From positions 1-64,000 of the forward strand of contig NZ_JAOCQD020000002.1 in NCBI RefSeq assembly GCF_025290835.2: a stretch of DNA of 64,000 nucleotides, written 5' to 3'. The notes below the pieces were generated by a model that did no database searches, was not told where the DNA came from, and saw only the letters and a program-made list of their open reading frames with translations. How positions within the stretch are numbered: position 1 is the first letter of the stretch; each line of letters opens with the position of its first letter. A program made the position numbers and the translations under genes. Source of the DNA: Aquabacterium sp. OR-4 (GTDB lineage: Bacteria > Pseudomonadota > Gammaproteobacteria > Burkholderiales > Burkholderiaceae_C). Below, piece by piece: positions 11,833 through 21,344 of the stretch.

Positions 11833-13758
11833 ATGTCTTTGGTGATGAAGAACCGCGGCCCGGCCGCTGAACAAGCCGCTCCCGTGGTCGCCAAGGGTCT
11901 GACCAAGACCATGACCCGCGACGCCGAAGCCAACCGCAAGCGCGCGCGCACCCTGGCCAAGCAGCAGCAGGCCGCCGAGCGTGTGGCCGCCGCGTCCACC
12001 GAGCTGTCGGCCGGCATCAACGAGGCCGCCTCGGCCGCCGAGGAGCTCAAGCGCGCCTCCGACCAGATCGCCAGCGGCGCCGAAGAAGCCTCGGGGGCGG
12101 CGCAGGAGAGCCTGGCCGCCGTCACCCAGGTGTCGGGCGCCATCACCCGCCAGCTCAACTCGGCCACCGCCGCCCAGACCAAGGCCGAGGGCATGCAGAG
12201 CCTGGCCGGCCGCATCAACCACGAGGTGCAGACCACGGTCAGCAATGTCGGCGTGGCCGCCAAGCGCCAGGCCGAGAGCGTGAAGATGGTGGCCGAACTC
12301 GAGCGCCAGGCCGCCAGCATCGGCGACATCGTCAAGGCCGTGGCCCGCATCGCCGACCAGACCAACCTGCTGGCCCTCAATGCCGCCATCGAGGCCGCCC
12401 GCGCCGGCCAGCACGGCAAGGGCTTTGCGGTGGTGGCCGACGAGGTGCGCACCCTGGCCGAGACCAGCGAGAAGAGCGCCAAGCAGATCCAGGACCTGGT
12501 GGGCCAGATCCAGGGCGAGGTCAAGGGCATCGCCAGCGGCATCAACGACGCCGCCGAGGCGATCCAGACCGAGGTCGAGAAGAGCGACGTCATCCTGCGC
12601 CAACTGGTGCAGATCCGCACCGATGCGGCCGAGATCGTGGCCGGCGCCGGCGAGATTGCCGCCGCCGCGCAGCAAAGCCAGGTGGCCGCGCAGCAGGCGC
12701 TCAAGGGCAGCGAGCAGATCGCCGCCGCCGCGCAGGAGCAGAGCTCGGCCGCCGAGGAGGCCGCCAAGACCGTGCAGGAGCAAAGCACCGCGCTGGCCGA
12801 ATGCGAGCAGACCGCGCAGACCCTGTCCGACCTGGCCGATGACCTGAAGAACAGCAGCGACATCGGCAAGAGCGCCGAGGAAGTGGCCTCGTCGGCCGAG
12901 GAGCTGAGCAGCGCCGTCAACGAGATCAACCGCTCGGCCGCGCAGATCATGACCGCGCTGGAGCAGATCCGCCGCGGCTCGCAGCAGCAGGCGGCCGCGG
13001 CCACCGAATCGGCCGCCGCCGTGGCCCAGATCGAGAAGGGTGCTCAGATTGCCGAGCAGCGCGCCAGCACCGGCCGCGACAAGGCCCGCTCGATCAAGCA
13101 GCTGATGGCCGAGAACAAGGCCCACATCGACAGCCTGGTGGCCAGCATCTCCGGCGGCGTGGAATCCACCCGCGGCAGCGCGCAGCAGATCAAGGAGCTC
13201 GAGCTGGTGAGCCGGCGCATCGACAAGATCGTCGACGCCATCACCCAGGTCAGCATCCAGACCAACATGCTGGCCGTCAACGGCAGCATCGAGGCCGCCC
13301 GCGCCGGCGAATACGGCAAGGGCTTCGTGGTGGTGGCCACCGACATCCGCAACCTGGCCCACGACTCGGCCGAGAACGCCGACCGCATCAAGGATCTGGT
13401 CAAGGGCATCCAGGACCAGATCGGCGCCGTGGGCCGCGACCTGGGCGAGATCATGGGCGCGGCGCTGGGCGAGGTGGAAAAGGCCAAGACCATCACCGCC
13501 AACCTGCTGAGCATGGAGGCCGACATCGAGTCGGTCGAGAAGGGCAACGTCGAGGCGGTGAACGCCTCGCAGGAGATCGTCACCGCGATCGGCCAGGTCA
13601 AGGTGGGCGTCGACCAGGTCAGCGCCGCCGCGCAGCAGGCCGAGAAGGCCGCCGAGCAGGCCGCCGCCGCCGCCAAGCAGCAGGCCCAGGGCTCGGAGGA
13701 GCTGAGCGCCGCTATCGAGGAGATCGCCTCGCTGGCCGACGAGCTGCAAAGCAACTGA
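11833..13758 (+). CDS. Soluble chemoreceptor with two MCP signalling tips
   Basis: A 641-residue, almost wholly helical protein with no signal peptide, membrane segment or sensory domain. It carries two MCP hairpin tips about 300 residues apart: [20 protein letters not shown] near 172-192 and [20 protein letters not shown] near 473-492. Each is followed by its own GKGF(A/V)VVA helix. The Ala/Glu/Gln-rich heptads on both sides of each tip are typical of methyl-accepting coiled coils and contain several paired E/Q sites. The start was taken at MSLVMKNRG behind the strong AGGAGG site rather than the ATG ten codons earlier. As first gene of the cluster it presumably signals to the CheA encoded downstream. 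Cytoplasmic MCPs such as FrzCD are known; a tandem-tip one is unusual. Confidence 0.9.
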   Translation: MSLVMKNRGPAAEQAAPVVAKGLTKTMTRDAEANRKRARTLAKQQQAAERVAAASTELSAGINEAASAAEELKRASDQIASGAEEASGAAQESLAAVTQVSGAITRQLNSATAAQTKAEGMQSLAGRINHEVQTTVSNVGVAAKRQAESVKMVAELERQAASIGDIVKAVARIADQTNLLALNAAIEAARAGQHGKGFAVVADEVRTLAETSEKSAKQIQDLVGQIQGEVKGIASGINDAAEAIQTEVEKSDVILRQLVQIRTDAAEIVAGAGEIAAAAQQSQVAAQQALKGSEQIAAAAQEQSSAAEEAAKTVQEQSTALAECEQTAQTLSDLADDLKNSSDIGKSAEEVASSAEELSSAVNEINRSAAQIMTALEQIRRGSQQQAAAATESAAAVAQIEKGAQIAEQRASTGRDKARSIKQLMAENKAHIDSLVASISGGVESTRGSAQQIKELELVSRRIDKIVDAITQVSIQTNMLAVNGSIEAARAGEYGKGFVVVATDIRNLAHDSAENADRIKDLVKGIQDQIGAVGRDLGEIMGAALGEVEKAKTITANLLSMEADIESVEKGNVEAVNASQEIVTAIGQVKVGVDQVSAAAQQAEKAAEQAAAAAKQQAQGSEELSAAIEEIASLADELQSN

Positions 13759-13802
13759 GCCGCTCACCCGCCCTGCCCTCTACCCTGTGAAGGAGGTGTG
13801 CC

Positions 13803-15428
13803 GTGAGCGACACCCTAGAAGCGCCTGAGCGCCAGGCGGCGGCCGACGCCGCTGCCAACGCCGCGCAGGACAAGCAGTTCGTGACCTTCTGCGTCGCGGG
13901 CGAGATGTTCGCGGTGCCGATGGCGCCGGTGCAGGAAATCATCCGCGTGCCCGATGTGGCCCGCCTGCCGCTGGCCCCGCCGGCGCTGGACGGCCTGGCC
14001 AACCTGCGTGGCCGGGTGCTGCCGATCATGAACCTGCGCCGGCTGTTCAACACCGAGGAGCTGGCCCACGACGACGCCACCCGGGCGCTGGTGATCAACC
14101 TGGGCCAGCCGCTGGGCTTTGTGGTCGACCGCGTGGCCAGCGTGCTGAGCGTCGAGCCTGGCGAGATCGAGACCGCGCAGGCCATCCAGAGCATCGTGCA
14201 GGCCGAGTACCTGACCGGCGTGATCAACCGCCGCGGCAGCGCCGGTGAGCACCAGCTGATGCTGGTGCTCGACTTCCAGCGGCTGGTGGATGACCAGTTC
14301 GCCGGCATGGCCGGCGGCGGCGCGGTGGGCAGCGGCAGCCTGGCCCAGGAGACCCGCGGCGAGGCCCCGGCCGATGCCGCCGCCGCCGACGAGCTGCGCC
14401 TGGTCAGCTTCACCGTGTGCGAGCAGGAGTACGCGATCGACATCGCCGACGTGCAGGAGATCGTGCAGCTGCCCTCGCAGATCACCGCCGTGCCCAACAC
14501 GCCGCGCCATGTGCTGGGCCTGATCTCGCTGCGCCAGCGCCTGCTGCCGCTGGTGAGCCTGCGCAGCCTGTTCGGCCTGGCCCGTGCCGACATGGACGAG
14601 CACCACCGCATCGTGGTGGTGTCGGTGCCCGGCGGCGGCCAGGTGGGCCTGGTCACCGACTCGGTCAAGGAAGTGCTCAGCGTGCCGCGCGCCCAGGCCG
14701 ACGCCATGCCCGGCGCCTTGTCGCGCGACGGCGCGCTGCAGGAGTTCGAGTCGATCTGCCGGCTCGACAACGGCAAGCGCCTGGTCTCGATCATCGCCAC
14801 CGAGCGCCTGCTGGGCATGCAGGCCATCCGCGATGCGGTGAGCGCCGCCGGCGACGCCGCATCCATCAACGCCCGCAAACAGGACGCCGACATGAGCACC
14901 CAGCAGCAGCGCCAGAACGGTGGCGACGACGACATGCAGGTGGTGATCTTCCGCCTGGGCGCCGAGGAGTTCGGCGTGCCGATCATGAGCGTGCAGGAGA
15001 TCGTGCGCGTGCCCGAGGTGCTGACCCGGGTGCCCAAGACGCCGCGCTTCGTCGAGGGCGTGATCAACCTGCGCGGCACGGTGCTGCCGGTGATCGACCA
15101 GCGCACCCGCCTGGGCATGGACGCCATCGAGCGCAACGACCGCCAGCGCATCATGGTCTACACCCTCGGCGGCCTGCGCACCGGCTTCATCGTCGACAGC
15201 GTGGCCGAGGTGCTGCGCATCGGCCGCGGCCACATCGAGCCGGCACCCGCGCTGAGCGACGAGCAGGGCCGCCTGATCACCGAGGTGGCCAAGCTCGACA
15301 GCGACAAGCGCCTGGTGATGCTGATCGATCCCAGCCAACTGCTCGGTGCGCGCGAGCGCAGCGCCATGGAAGGCCTGCTCGATGCCGACGCCGGCCCGCG
15401 CGAGCTGCCACTGGCACGCGCCGCCTGA
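13803..15428 (+). CDS. Triple CheW-domain coupling protein
   Basis: 541 residues made of three complete CheW domains, at about 24-165, 198-345 and 378-525, joined by Ala/Asp-rich linkers. Each has its own (N/S)LR-x-x-(V/L)LP core motif at 67-75, 242-250 and 422-430. CheW normally has one domain and links receptors to CheA in the array. Three in one chain could bridge several receptor trimers or CheA P5 domains. It starts at a GTG behind AAGGAGGTG, 44 bp after the tandem MCP. The third domain begins after an internal methionine (MSTQQQRQ), so a fusion of separate cheW genes is a plausible origin. Confidence 0.93.
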   Translation: MSDTLEAPERQAAADAAANAAQDKQFVTFCVAGEMFAVPMAPVQEIIRVPDVARLPLAPPALDGLANLRGRVLPIMNLRRLFNTEELAHDDATRALVINLGQPLGFVVDRVASVLSVEPGEIETAQAIQSIVQAEYLTGVINRRGSAGEHQLMLVLDFQRLVDDQFAGMAGGGAVGSGSLAQETRGEAPADAAAADELRLVSFTVCEQEYAIDIADVQEIVQLPSQITAVPNTPRHVLGLISLRQRLLPLVSLRSLFGLARADMDEHHRIVVVSVPGGGQVGLVTDSVKEVLSVPRAQADAMPGALSRDGALQEFESICRLDNGKRLVSIIATERLLGMQAIRDAVSAAGDAASINARKQDADMSTQQQRQNGGDDDMQVVIFRLGAEEFGVPIMSVQEIVRVPEVLTRVPKTPRFVEGVINLRGTVLPVIDQRTRLGMDAIERNDRQRIMVYTLGGLRTGFIVDSVAEVLRIGRGHIEPAPALSDEQGRLITEVAKLDSDKRLVMLIDPSQLLGARERSAMEGLLDADAGPRELPLARAA

Positions 15429-15485
15429 CGGCCTGGCGCCCGAGCCATCCACCCGGCCAACCCACGAGAACGGAGAACCCAGGCC

Positions 15486-16583
15486 ATGCCTGCCAAGGTG
15501 CTAGTTGTCGACGACTCCGCGCTGATGCGCCGGCTGCTGTCCGGCGTGCTCAGCGATGCGGGCTTCGAGGTCATCGTTGCGCGCAATGGCGCAGAGGGTG
15601 TGCAGCAGCTCACCGACTGCGAGCCCGACGTGGTGACGCTGGACATCAACATGCCCGAGATGGACGGCCTGACCGCCCTCTCGCTGATGATGCAGGCGCG
15701 GCCCACGCCGGTGGTGATGGTGAGCTCGCTCACCGAGAAGGGCGCGGTGGCCACCTTCGAGGCGCTGGCGCTGGGCGCGGTGGACTTCATCGCCAAGCCG
15801 GGCGGCACCATCTCGCTGTCGGTGGACGACATCTCGCAGCAGCTGGTGGCCAAGGTCAAGGCCGCGGCCCGGGCCCGCATGCGCGGCGGCCCGGCGGCCC
15901 GGCCGGTGGCCCAGCCGGCGCCATCGCCGCGGCCGGCCGGCAGCCTGGCCACGCGCGAGGCCGCGGCGGCGCAGCGCTTGAGCGCCGGTGCCCGGCCCAA
16001 GGCCGGGCAGATCGACGGCCTGGTGATCGTGGGCGTGTCCACCGGCGGGCCGCGCACGCTGGAAGACATCCTGCCGGCGCTGCCGGCGCAGTTTCCGTGG
16101 CCGGTGCTGGTGGCCCAGCACATGCCGCCCAACTTCACCGGCGCCTTTGCCAATCGCATGGACGGCCTGTGCCGCCTGCGCGTGCGCGAGTGCGCCGCCA
16201 CCATGCCCATCGAGCCGGGCCACATCTACATCGGCGCCGGCGGCACCGACATGGTGGTGGTCAACCGCCTGGGCCGGCTGGCCGTGCAGCCACGGCCCGA
16301 AACGCCGGGCCATCCCTGGCATCCGTCGGTGGATGTGCTGGTGCAAAGCGCCATGGCGCTGCTGCCGGCCGAACGCATCGTCGGCGTGCAGCTCACCGGC
16401 ATGGGCGACGACGGCGCCCGCGCCATGGCCGACCTGAAGAAGCAGGGTGGCCGCACCATCGCCGAGAGCAAGGACACGGCGGTGGTGTTCGGCATGCCCC
16501 AGGAACTGATCGAGCGCGGCGGGGCCAGCGTGGTGCTGCCCTGCGGCGACGTGACCCGCCAACTGTGTCACTGGATCCGGTAA
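15486..16583 (+). CDS. cheB: Chemotaxis methylesterase/deamidase CheB
   Basis: A 365-residue adaptation enzyme that removes methyl groups from receptor glutamates when phosphorylated by CheA. The N-terminal receiver has D9-D10, phospho-acceptor D53 (TLDINMPEMDG) and K104. A Pro/Ala-rich linker spans about 130-170. The esterase domain shows catalytic S185 (VGVSTGGP), H212 (QHMPPNF) and D309 (GMGDDG). It lies between the triple CheW and the HEAT protein in one operon, and with CheR shows that the receptors here are methylated. Confidence 0.96.
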   Translation: MPAKVLVVDDSALMRRLLSGVLSDAGFEVIVARNGAEGVQQLTDCEPDVVTLDINMPEMDGLTALSLMMQARPTPVVMVSSLTEKGAVATFEALALGAVDFIAKPGGTISLSVDDISQQLVAKVKAAARARMRGGPAARPVAQPAPSPRPAGSLATREAAAAQRLSAGARPKAGQIDGLVIVGVSTGGPRTLEDILPALPAQFPWPVLVAQHMPPNFTGAFANRMDGLCRLRVRECAATMPIEPGHIYIGAGGTDMVVVNRLGRLAVQPRPETPGHPWHPSVDVLVQSAMALLPAERIVGVQLTGMGDDGARAMADLKKQGGRTIAESKDTAVVFGMPQELIERGGASVVLPCGDVTRQLCHWIR

Positions 16584-16605
16584 TCCGGTAGAGAGGACAA
16601 GCGCC

Positions 16606-17232
16606 ATGGGACTTCGCAAGCCCGCCGCCATCGAACCCCTTCGCGAGGTGGTCGATCGCGAGCACGCCCGTGACCTGCCCGGCCTGCTGCAGCAACTGCG
16701 CAGCGGCAATGCCGAGCAGCGCCGCTGGGCCGCCCGCGACCTTGCCGCCCATGCGCCGGCCGCCGCCGCGCTGGGCGAGCAGCTGCTCGGCGAACAGGAC
16801 GCCAGCGTGCGCGAGACCCTGTTCACCACGCTGACCGCCTTTGCCAGCGACGGCGCCGTGAGCGCCCTGCTGCCGCTGCTGCGCAGCGAGGACGCGCAGA
16901 TGCGCAATGGCGCCATCGAGGCCTTGTCGTCGATGCCGCAGGCCGTGGCACCGCGGGTGGATGCGCTGCTGCGCGACAACGACCCCGACGTGCGCATCTT
17001 CACCGTCAACATGCTCGGCGACCTGCGTCACGAGCGCGTGGTGCCGTGGCTGGAGCAGGTGCTGCAGGACGAGGGCCAGGTCAATGTGGTGGCGGCGGCC
17101 ATCGAGGTGCTGGCCGAGGTGGGCTCGCCGGCCGACATCCCGGCGCTGCAGGCCAGCAGCCGGCGCTTTGACGCCGACCCCTTCATCGGCTTTGCCGCCC
17201 GGATGGCCATCGAACGCATCGAGGCCGCATGA
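16606..17232 (+). CDS. HEAT-repeat protein between cheB and cheR
   Basis: A 208-residue all-helical protein with about five tandem HEAT/PBS-lyase-like repeats of about 30 residues. Examples are QRRWAARDLAAHAP, MRNGAIEALSSMP, VRIFTVNMLGDL and VVAAAIEVLAEVGSP. There is no catalytic motif, membrane segment or signal peptide, so it is probably a cytoplasmic scaffold. Its place inside the adaptation-enzyme block, 22 bp after cheB and 46 bp before cheR, suggests it binds CheB, CheR or the array. The function is not established from sequence. Confidence 0.8.
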   Translation: MGLRKPAAIEPLREVVDREHARDLPGLLQQLRSGNAEQRRWAARDLAAHAPAAAALGEQLLGEQDASVRETLFTTLTAFASDGAVSALLPLLRSEDAQMRNGAIEALSSMPQAVAPRVDALLRDNDPDVRIFTVNMLGDLRHERVVPWLEQVLQDEGQVNVVAAAIEVLAEVGSPADIPALQASSRRFDADPFIGFAARMAIERIEAA

Positions 17233-17278
17233 GCCCGCACATCCCCACGCCGACCCGCCGGTGCCGCTGGAGCCTGCC

Positions 17279-18148
17279 ATGAGAGCCGCTGCCGTCTCAC
17301 GCGGTTTCGAGATCACCGATGCCGACTTCCTGAAGTTCCGCGACTTCTTCTACCGCAAGACCGGCATCCACTTCGACGACAGCAAGCGCTACTTCGTCGA
17401 CAAGCGCCTGGTCGAGCGCATCGAGGCCACCGGCGCGGAAGACTTCCGCAGCTGGTTCATCGCACTGCGCTTCGAGTCGCGCGGCGAGGAGCTGCAGCAC
17501 CTGGTCAACGCGATGACGGTCAACGAGACCTACTTCTTCCGCGAGGCCTACCAGTTCGACTGCATGGTCAACGACATGCTGGGCGAGCTGGTGCGGCGCA
17601 AGAAGCCGGGCAGCCGCATCCGCATCTGGTCGATCCCCTCGTCCACCGGCGAGGAGCCCTACTCGATCGCCATCTACCTGCTCGAGCGCTGGAAGCTGAT
17701 CAACGACTACGAGGTCGAGATCCTCTCGTCGGACATCGACACCCATGTGCTGCAGATGGCCCAGCGCGGCATCTACTCGTCGCGCTCGGTGGCCCAGCTG
17801 CCCAAGCCCTACCTCGAGAAGTACTTCACCCGGCGCAAGGACAACGAGTACGAGATCTCGCGCGACCTGGTCGACGCGGTGGAGTTCAGCCGGGTCAACC
17901 TCAGCGAGCCCGCCGACACGCGGCGCTTTCGCGACATCGACCTGGTGTTCTGCCGCAACCTGCTGATCTATTTCGACGACCTCTCGCGCCGCGTGGCCGC
18001 CGAGGCCTTCTACGACGCCATGACCCCGGGCGGCTTCATCTGCCTGGGCCACTCCGAGTCGATGAGCCGCATCACCTCGCTGTTCGAGGTGCGCAAGTTC
18101 CGCGATGCCATGGTCTACCAGAAACCGCTGCAAGGAGAGCGCCCATGA
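17279..18148 (+). CDS. cheR: Chemoreceptor methyltransferase CheR
   Basis: A 289-residue SAM-dependent enzyme that methylates receptor glutamates. The N-terminal helical domain (FRDFFYRKTGIHF) leads into the catalytic domain with NETYFFRE, the SAM-binding region SSTGEEPYSIAI, SSDIDTHVL, FCRNLLIYF and the closing GHSESM. There is no C-terminal pentapeptide-binding or TPR extension. The start MRAAAVSRGFE was chosen because upstream sequence lies in the HEAT gene. Its end overlaps the next ATG by four bases (ATGA), so CheR and the following CheY are translationally coupled. Confidence 0.95.
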   Translation: MRAAAVSRGFEITDADFLKFRDFFYRKTGIHFDDSKRYFVDKRLVERIEATGAEDFRSWFIALRFESRGEELQHLVNAMTVNETYFFREAYQFDCMVNDMLGELVRRKKPGSRIRIWSIPSSTGEEPYSIAIYLLERWKLINDYEVEILSSDIDTHVLQMAQRGIYSSRSVAQLPKPYLEKYFTRRKDNEYEISRDLVDAVEFSRVNLSEPADTRRFRDIDLVFCRNLLIYFDDLSRRVAAEAFYDAMTPGGFICLGHSESMSRITSLFEVRKFRDAMVYQKPLQGERP

Positions 18149-18579
18149 GCGCGAACATCCTCGTCGTCGACGACGCCGCCACCGTGCGCATGTACCACCG
18201 CAAGATGCTGGGCGACGCCGGCTGGCAGATCGAAGAGGCGATCAATGGCGTAGAGGCCCTGGAGAAGGTGGCCAACCAGCCCAGGGACCGGCCCTTCGAC
18301 CTGTACGTGGTGGACATCAACATGCCCAAGATGGACGGCTACAGCTTCGTGCGCGAGCTGCGCCGCCTGGGCCATGTGCGCCAGGTGCCGGTGATGATGG
18401 TGTCCACCGAGGCCCAGGCCCAGGACGCCACCGCCGCGCAGGACGCCGGCGCCAACTGCTACCTCGTCAAGCCCGCCAAGCCGGCCGAGCTGGTGCTCAC
18501 CGCCGCGCTGCTGCTGGGTGATCTGCCGGCCGCTCGCCAGGCCGGCGCCGCCCACCGCGCCGCAGGAGGCACGGCATGA
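18145..18579 (+). CDS. cheY: CheY-type single-domain response regulator (first)
   Basis: 144 residues forming one receiver domain: DD at 9-10, phospho-acceptor D57 (VVDINMPKMDG), a conserved Thr/Ser region (VSTEAQAQD) and K109 (LVKPAKP). A short Ala-rich tail follows. With no output domain it must act by protein contact, as CheY does on the flagellar switch, or serve as a phosphate sink. It is coupled to cheR (4-bp overlap) and to cheA (4-bp overlap), so it is the receiver most tightly linked to the kinase. Confidence 0.92.
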   Translation: MSANILVVDDAATVRMYHRKMLGDAGWQIEEAINGVEALEKVANQPRDRPFDLYVVDINMPKMDGYSFVRELRRLGHVRQVPVMMVSTEAQAQDATAAQDAGANCYLVKPAKPAELVLTAALLLGDLPAARQAGAAHRAAGGTA

Positions 18580-21017
18580 GCTCGACCGAACTCCTCGACC
18601 AGTTCATCCTCGAGGCGCGCGAGTGCCTCGAGCAGATCGGCCAGCGCCTGCTCGACGTGGAGAAGAACCCCGGCGACCGCGAGCTGCTGAACGACCTGTT
18701 CCGCCAGGTGCACACGCTCAAGGGCAACTGCGGCCTGTTCGACTTCAAGCCGCTCGAGCGCGTGGTGCATGCCGGCGAAGACCTGCTCGACCGCGTGCGC
18801 AACGGCAGCCTGGCCTACAGCGGCGACATCGCCGATGCGCTGCTGGCGGCCATGGACTACACCGCCGAGCTGGTCGACCTGATCGCCACCGAAGGCAGCC
18901 TGCCAGCCACCACCGAAGGCCGCGCGCAGGAGCTGGCCACCGCCCTGCGCCGCCACCTGGCCGGGCCGGCGCCAGCAGCGGCCGCCTCGCCGGGCACCGC
19001 GCCGGCAGCGGCCGCCTCGCCAGGCACCGCAGCGGCCCCCGCCACGGCGCCAGCGGCCGCGCCGGCCCTGCCCGACTGGCTGGCGGCGCTGCCGGCCACG
19101 GCCTGCGTGGCCGGGCACACCGCCCTGCGCTACCTGCCCGATGCCGACTGCTTCTTCAAGGGCGAAGACCCCTGGCACCTGGCGCGCAGCACGCCGGGCC
19201 TGCAGCACCTGCAGGTGCGTGCCGCCGGCGACTGGGGCAGCGTCGCTGACTTCGACTGTTACCGCTGCAACCTCGAGCTGGTGGTGGTGAGCGACGCGCC
19301 GCGCGCCTACATCGAGGAGCACTACCGCTACGTGCCCGATCAGCTGAGCTGGCATGCGCTCGAAGCCGCCGCCACCGCCACCGCCACCGCGGCCGCACCC
19401 GACAGCGCCAGCACCGGCGCTGCCGACCCCGCAGCGCCAGGCCCCGACACTGCCGCCGATGGCGACCCGCTGCGCGAACTGCTGCGTGCGCGCATCGCCC
19501 GCATCTGGGACGACCAGCGCGCCCTGCTGGCCCGCCCCGGCATTGCCGCGGGCACCGTGGCCGCCACTCGGCGCACGCTGGCCGCGCTGATCGACGGCTG
19601 GGACGACGCCGCGCTGGCCGCCAGCCTGCGCGCCACGCTCGAGGCCCTGCCTGCCGGCGCCGCGCCGCTGGCCCAGTGGGCGCTGCAGCACCGCCCCGGC
19701 GCCGCGGCCGCCTGTGACACCACCGCCGCCGGCGGCGGCGCCCCCACCGCAGCCGCACCGGGCGCCAGCGCCCTGGTGGCTCCGCTGGAGCCGCGCCGCG
19801 GCAGCAGCGGCGGCGCGGGCGACGACAGCGCGAGCGGCGGCGGCCAGAAGGTGCTGAAGGTGGCGCAGGACAAGATCGACCGCCTGATGGACCTGATCGG
19901 CGAGATGGTGGTGGCCAAGAACGCCCTGCCCTACCTGGCCAACCGTGCCGAGACGGTGTTCAACCAGCGCGAGCTGGCGCGCGAGATCAAGACCCAGTAC
20001 TCGGTGATCAACCGCATCGCCGAGGACATGCAGCACGCCATCATGCAGGTGCGCATGCTGCCGGTGGGCACGGTGTTCCAGCGTTTCGGCCGCCTGGTGC
20101 GCGACATCTCCAAGAAGCTGGGCAAGGAGGTCAACCTGGTCATCGAGGGCGAGGACACCGAGGCCGACAAGAACGTCATCGAGAGCCTGGCCGATCCGCT
20201 GATCCACATCCTGCGCAACAGCCTGGACCACGGCATCGAGCTGCCGGCCGCACGTATGGCCGCCGGCAAGCCCGCGGCCGGCACGCTGCGGGTGGCGGCG
20301 CGCCAGGAAGGCGACCGCGTGATCCTCGACATCACCGACGACGGCGCCGGCATCGACACCGACCGCGTGCGCGCCAAGGCGGTGGAGCGTGGCCTGATCC
20401 CGGCCGACCGGGCCTGCCTGCTCAGCGAGCACGAGGCGGTGCAGCTGGTGTTCCTGCCCGGCTTCTCCACCGCCGAGGCCATCAGCGATCTCTCGGGCCG
20501 CGGCGTCGGCATGGACGTGGTGCGCTCGGCGGTCGAGCGCATCAACGGCAGCGTGGAGCTGGCCAGCACCCGCGGCAAGGGCACGCAGATCCGGCTGGCG
20601 CTGCCGCTGAGCATGGCGGTGACCAATGTGATGATGATCGAGACCGCCGGCCGCCGCTTCGGCGTGCCGATGGACCTGATCGTCGAGACGGTGCGCGTGC
20701 CGGCCGAGGACATCCACCACTTCAAGAGCGCCCAGACGGTGGTGCTGCGCGGGCGCATCGTGCCGCTGCGCGCGCTCAACGAGCTGCTGGCCCTCGACAT
20801 GCCGCCGCGCCAGAACGGTGATGGCGAGCACGCGGTGCTGGTGGTGCGCCTGGGCTCCGAGAACCTGGGCCTGCTGGTCGACGACTTCCACGGCACCAGC
20901 GACATCATCCTCAAGCCGCTGGAAGGCGTGCTCACCGGCATCACCGGCTTCGCCGGCACGGCGCTGATGGGCGACGGCAGCGTGCTGATGATCCTCAACC
21001 CCAAGGAGCTGAGCTGA
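18576..21017 (+). CDS. cheA: Chemotaxis histidine kinase CheA
   Basis: An 813-residue kinase at the centre of the array. The P1/Hpt domain has phosphorylation site H46 (VHTLKGNCGLF). An Ala/Pro linker with a duplicated AAASPGTA unit (about 130-165) follows. Next comes a compact domain at about 166-262 that does not look like the standard P2 of enteric CheA. Then come an Ala-rich helical stretch (300-420), the P3 dimerisation domain (425-485), and the P4 ATPase with the N-box HILRNSLDHGIE, DDGAGID and GRGVGMDVV. The P5 CheW-like domain spans about 680-810. The four-base overlap with cheY suggests coupled expression. Confidence 0.95.
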   Translation: MSSTELLDQFILEARECLEQIGQRLLDVEKNPGDRELLNDLFRQVHTLKGNCGLFDFKPLERVVHAGEDLLDRVRNGSLAYSGDIADALLAAMDYTAELVDLIATEGSLPATTEGRAQELATALRRHLAGPAPAAAASPGTAPAAAASPGTAAAPATAPAAAPALPDWLAALPATACVAGHTALRYLPDADCFFKGEDPWHLARSTPGLQHLQVRAAGDWGSVADFDCYRCNLELVVVSDAPRAYIEEHYRYVPDQLSWHALEAAATATATAAAPDSASTGAADPAAPGPDTAADGDPLRELLRARIARIWDDQRALLARPGIAAGTVAATRRTLAALIDGWDDAALAASLRATLEALPAGAAPLAQWALQHRPGAAAACDTTAAGGGAPTAAAPGASALVAPLEPRRGSSGGAGDDSASGGGQKVLKVAQDKIDRLMDLIGEMVVAKNALPYLANRAETVFNQRELAREIKTQYSVINRIAEDMQHAIMQVRMLPVGTVFQRFGRLVRDISKKLGKEVNLVIEGEDTEADKNVIESLADPLIHILRNSLDHGIELPAARMAAGKPAAGTLRVAARQEGDRVILDITDDGAGIDTDRVRAKAVERGLIPADRACLLSEHEAVQLVFLPGFSTAEAISDLSGRGVGMDVVRSAVERINGSVELASTRGKGTQIRLALPLSMAVTNVMMIETAGRRFGVPMDLIVETVRVPAEDIHHFKSAQTVVLRGRIVPLRALNELLALDMPPRQNGDGEHAVLVVRLGSENLGLLVDDFHGTSDIILKPLEGVLTGITGFAGTALMGDGSVLMILNPKELS

Positions 21018-21259
21018 TGCCGATCCGTTTCAACAAGAAGCAGGCCATGCTGGACGGCTTTGTCACCGTGGAGGATGCCGAGGCGCTGTCGAACTGGCTG
21101 CGCGACGGCTCGGGCCGGGCCGTGCACCTGGGCCAGTGCGCGCAGGTGCACGGTGCGGTGCTGCAGGTGCTGATGGCGCTCAAGCCGCGCCTGGCAGCGG
21201 CGCCGGCCGACGCCCACCTGGCAGCCACGCTGCACGGCGCCGGCCTGGCCGGCGCCTGA
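21017..21259 (+). CDS. Small STAS-like protein after cheA
   Basis: 80 residues with a one-base stop/start overlap with cheA. The segment AVHLGQCAQVHGAVLQVLMAL resembles the strand-helix of STAS domains (anti-anti-sigma type), where the phosphorylatable residue precedes the helix, but no Ser/Thr is at that place. It is too short for a full STAS fold, which needs about 100 residues. The tight coupling to cheA suggests a partner or modulator of the array. The assignment is weak. Confidence 0.6.
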   Translation: MPIRFNKKQAMLDGFVTVEDAEALSNWLRDGSGRAVHLGQCAQVHGAVLQVLMALKPRLAAAPADAHLAATLHGAGLAGA

Positions 21260-21344
21260 GGCAGGACGGCGGCATGCGCGTGTGCAAACTCACAACATGC
21301 GCGGGCTCATGCCACCGCGATGCAGCCGCCGCGCCCGCCAGGCC

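Noticed and set aside
11601..11870. Leader gene before the chemosensory operon
   Set aside because: The 89-codon frame overlaps the strong start site of the MCP, lacks its own ribosome site and has no recognisable fold.
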